The notes beneath the pieces are model-generated. The model was not told where the DNA came from. It saw only the letters and a program-made list of their open reading frames with translations, and searched no databases. Below, in pieces: positions 18,746-20,000 of a stretch of 20,000 nt of DNA. Source of the DNA: Symbiodinium natans (lineage: Eukaryota > Sar > Dinophyceae > Suessiales > Symbiodiniaceae); the NCBI GenBank assembly GCA_905221605.1, contig CAJNDS010001269.1, positions 357,501 to 377,500 on the forward strand, given 5' to 3'. Position 1 is the first letter of the stretch. Each line of letters starts with the position of its first letter. A program made the translations under genes and the position numbers.

Positions 18746-19563
18746 CTCAACCCTAAACCCTAAACCCTAATCCTAAACCCTGAACCCTAAGCCCGAAAGG
18801 GTAAAGGGGCCAGGGACGTTCAAGGACTCCGACTTTTGCTTCCAGGGTGTCGGGCCATCCTTTTTGGTTTAGGGTTGAAGGGCTTGGGGGGTTGACTAGG
18901 GACTCGCCATCATAGGCGAACCCACCCTCGAAGCCCTTCTTCGCTAGTTCATGGTTGGGATCGTATAAATAAACTAAATTGATATTCCATATTGGGTTTA
19001 AGTACCCTTCAAAATGTAAAATGTTGCTCAACTATGGCAAAGTTAGTGGGGCATAGAACCGTGTGGGATTTCATGCACTTTGGCCCGAAACCCCAGCACC
19101 CACAGGCTCAAGAGAATGGCAACCTAGAGGTGTGCCCTCGACTACCTGGGAAACATGATGTAACCTAATAGCATGCGAATACGAGAATATGTACTTTGAT
19201 TGTTGGGTCCATGTTTCCTTCTAGAGTATGCTACGTTGGTTGCTCAAAATCTAGGCACAAGTTGACCTTGAGTCCTCCACTTTTATTGCAGGCAAGCGGC
19301 TTGTCCAGAGTCTCGACCTGAGGCCATTTGGGGTTCGTAGTTGTGCGGTTGAGTCGGCAAGTCCTAGTCACCAAAAAATATGTCTTGAAATCCCAAATGC
19401 ATGGGCGGTAAGCACGTAAGCACAGCAATAGCAATGGAACAGGCAAGGACATCGTCGACACAGCAGCCTAAAGCCCAACCTCTATACAAATCCAGGAAAC
19501 CAGGGTGTGGATGAACTCAAGGATGGCTAGCTCGTTGCAGTCCTCGTCGTTGTCAATGCCCAC
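18713..19563 (-). CDS. AP4S1: AP-4 adaptor complex subunit sigma, partial gene (three exons seen)
   Basis: Sigma is the small subunit of the heterotetrameric AP-4 coat, which sorts cargo leaving the trans-Golgi network in the cytosol. Seen: three minus-strand segments, 19563-19501, 19317-19301 and 18745-18713, join without a frame break. They encode VGIDND.., NELAILEFIHTL, VETLDK and YFENVCELDI, followed by the first two bases of an ATG. Known: NELAILEFIH plus VET.D..F.NVCELDIMF is the central part of the sigma fold and closer to AP-4 sigma than to AP-1, AP-2 or AP-3 sigma. Introns are 183 and 555 bases. Acceptors are AG|G in all three cases; donors are GT and GC between the exons, and GT after the third. 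The N-terminal third (MVNKQGQ.. to RRYASLFF in the family) was not found up to position 20000. The C-terminal part (F..EKA...LEE..., then an ET motif) was not located with certainty. The family is about 140 residues, so roughly one quarter is visible. The gene name is secure; the exact ends are not. Confidence 0.85.
18749..18798 (-). repeat. telomeric tract abutting the exon C splice acceptor
   Basis: About seven units, CCCTAAA on the plus strand and therefore TTTAGGG in the sense of the AP-4 sigma transcript. Only GAG separates it from the first base of exon C. Confidence 0.95.
19301..19317 (-). CDS. AP4S1: AP-4 sigma internal microexon B (17 bases)
   Basis: GTCGAGACTCTGGACAA encodes VETLD and two bases of a lysine codon. 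It follows the acceptor GGCCTCAG and precedes a GC donor (AA|GCCGCTTG). It enters in phase 0 from HTL and leaves in phase 2, and the next exon supplies the G that completes AAG. Reading through instead gives PLACNKSGG.., which does not fit the family, so the exon must end here. At 17 bases it is a true microexon. Confidence 0.8.
19501..19563 (-). CDS. AP4S1: AP-4 sigma internal exon A (63 bases)
   Basis: Encodes 21 residues starting VGIDND and ending NELAILEFIHTL. The acceptor is GCGAG|GTGGGC (AG at 19565-19564) and the donor is CTG|GTTTCC (GT at 19500-19499), so both ends are phase 0. An alternative acceptor, CCTAG at 19570-19568, would add four bases and break the frame expected from the family. 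Two residues, DC, sit between the acidic D.DE and NELAI where relatives have none. The upstream intron is at least 430 bases and contains a telomeric tract at 19849-19886. Confidence 0.88.
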
Positions 19564-19848
19564 CTCGCTAGGTGCAGGATTTCGGGTTCAACGGTGCATG
19601 ACATGATCCGAGCCAAGTACCTGAGAGACAAAAGACAAGAGAGCAGTGAACCCCCTCTGCTGGCGGTTTAAAGTTTTGTTTTCGTCCATCTCGTGTCTCC
19701 CTCGCTTGCCAAGCACGTTGTGACTACATCTTACATTGCTACGAGATAGCATCACATGCCCCACGCAAACCATGACAAGCATTTTCCCCGAGAAGGCCTG
19801 TTTCACGCAATGCTGCACGGAAGGAAGGCGTAAGCAACCTACTTGCCC

Positions 19849-19886
19849 CAAACCCTAAACCCTAAACCCTAAACCCTAAACCCCAA
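19849..19886 (-). repeat. CCCTAAA tract in an AP-4 sigma intron
   Basis: Five C-strand units, TTTAGGG in the transcript, in the intron upstream of exon A. Confidence 0.94.
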
Positions 19887-20000
19887 AGTAGTGACTGTGA
19901 AGCCCCTTGTTAAAGGGTCCAAGTATGTATAGTACAGGGATCCTGTGGATAATCCACACTCCCAGGAATCTCTCCTTGGCAGTTCGGGCTTGGGGTTTAA

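Noticed and set aside
18753-19031. Minus-strand frame with a protein-like stretch (ELAKKGFEGGFAYDGESL)
   Set aside because: It lies in the intron between AP-4 sigma exons B and C and runs into telomeric repeat. It shows how easily chance peptides look real here.
19564-19620. Strong acceptor CTCTTGTCTTTTGTCTCTCAG|G as the start of AP-4 sigma exon A
   Set aside because: Using it puts an in-frame TGA before VGID; leaving a separate exon there would need an intron of about 29 bases and gives a peptide unlike the family.
1-20000. Dinoflagellate spliced-leader relict as proof of lineage
   Set aside because: I looked for the conserved leader sequence by eye on the plus strand and saw no convincing copy; absence in 20 kb says little.

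Overview
The window looks like nuclear DNA of a protist with plant-type telomere repeats. A dinoflagellate or related alveolate is my first guess; a chromerid or another algal lineage would also fit. The reasons are: about 35 short interstitial TTTAGGG/CCCTAAA tracts in both orientations, long runs of C or G, very low density of coding sequence, no long open reading frame, and one recognisable gene broken into tiny exons whose acceptors all read AG|G and whose donors are degenerate (GT, GC, GT). No prokaryotic gene, rRNA, tRNA, CRISPR array or virus was recognised. The lineage call is inference; the repeat unit and splice pattern are visible.

The only protein gene I can name lies at the right end on the minus strand. 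Three exons at 19563-19501, 19317-19301 and 18745-18713 (63, 17 and 33 bases) join in one frame. The joined peptide carries NELAILEFIH, VETLDKYF and NVCELDI, the signature of the sigma (small) subunit of the AP-4 clathrin-type adaptor complex. The 5' exons, coding for the start of the longin-like fold, should lie beyond position 20000. The exons after ELDIM were not found with certainty; minus-strand reading frames at 13930-13742 and 8226-8143 are weak candidates for a C-terminal exon.

Layout: 1-371 is a GT/GC microsatellite. 372-1540 is unique sequence without a recognised gene. 1546-2510 holds a 74-bp minisatellite and several duplicated segments. 2633-3010 is a MITE-like element with terminal inverted repeats ending in C9. 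3000-11500 is mostly unique noncoding sequence, interrupted by telomeric tracts, a 134-bp foldback element (6234-6367), a pyrimidine tract (6997-7104) and a second foldback (8045-8158). From 11500 to 18800 telomeric tracts are dense, including a (TTTAGGGG)n octamer array (12334-12607), a (TTTAGGC)n array (12191-12247) and a stretch from 14640 to 15880 where tract polarity alternates strictly. The introns of the AP-4 sigma gene themselves contain telomeric tracts, one ending three bases before a splice acceptor.

Most short reading frames here are chance or come from repeats. A convincing-looking peptide occurs inside an intron of the AP-4 gene, so composition alone is poor evidence for coding in this genome.
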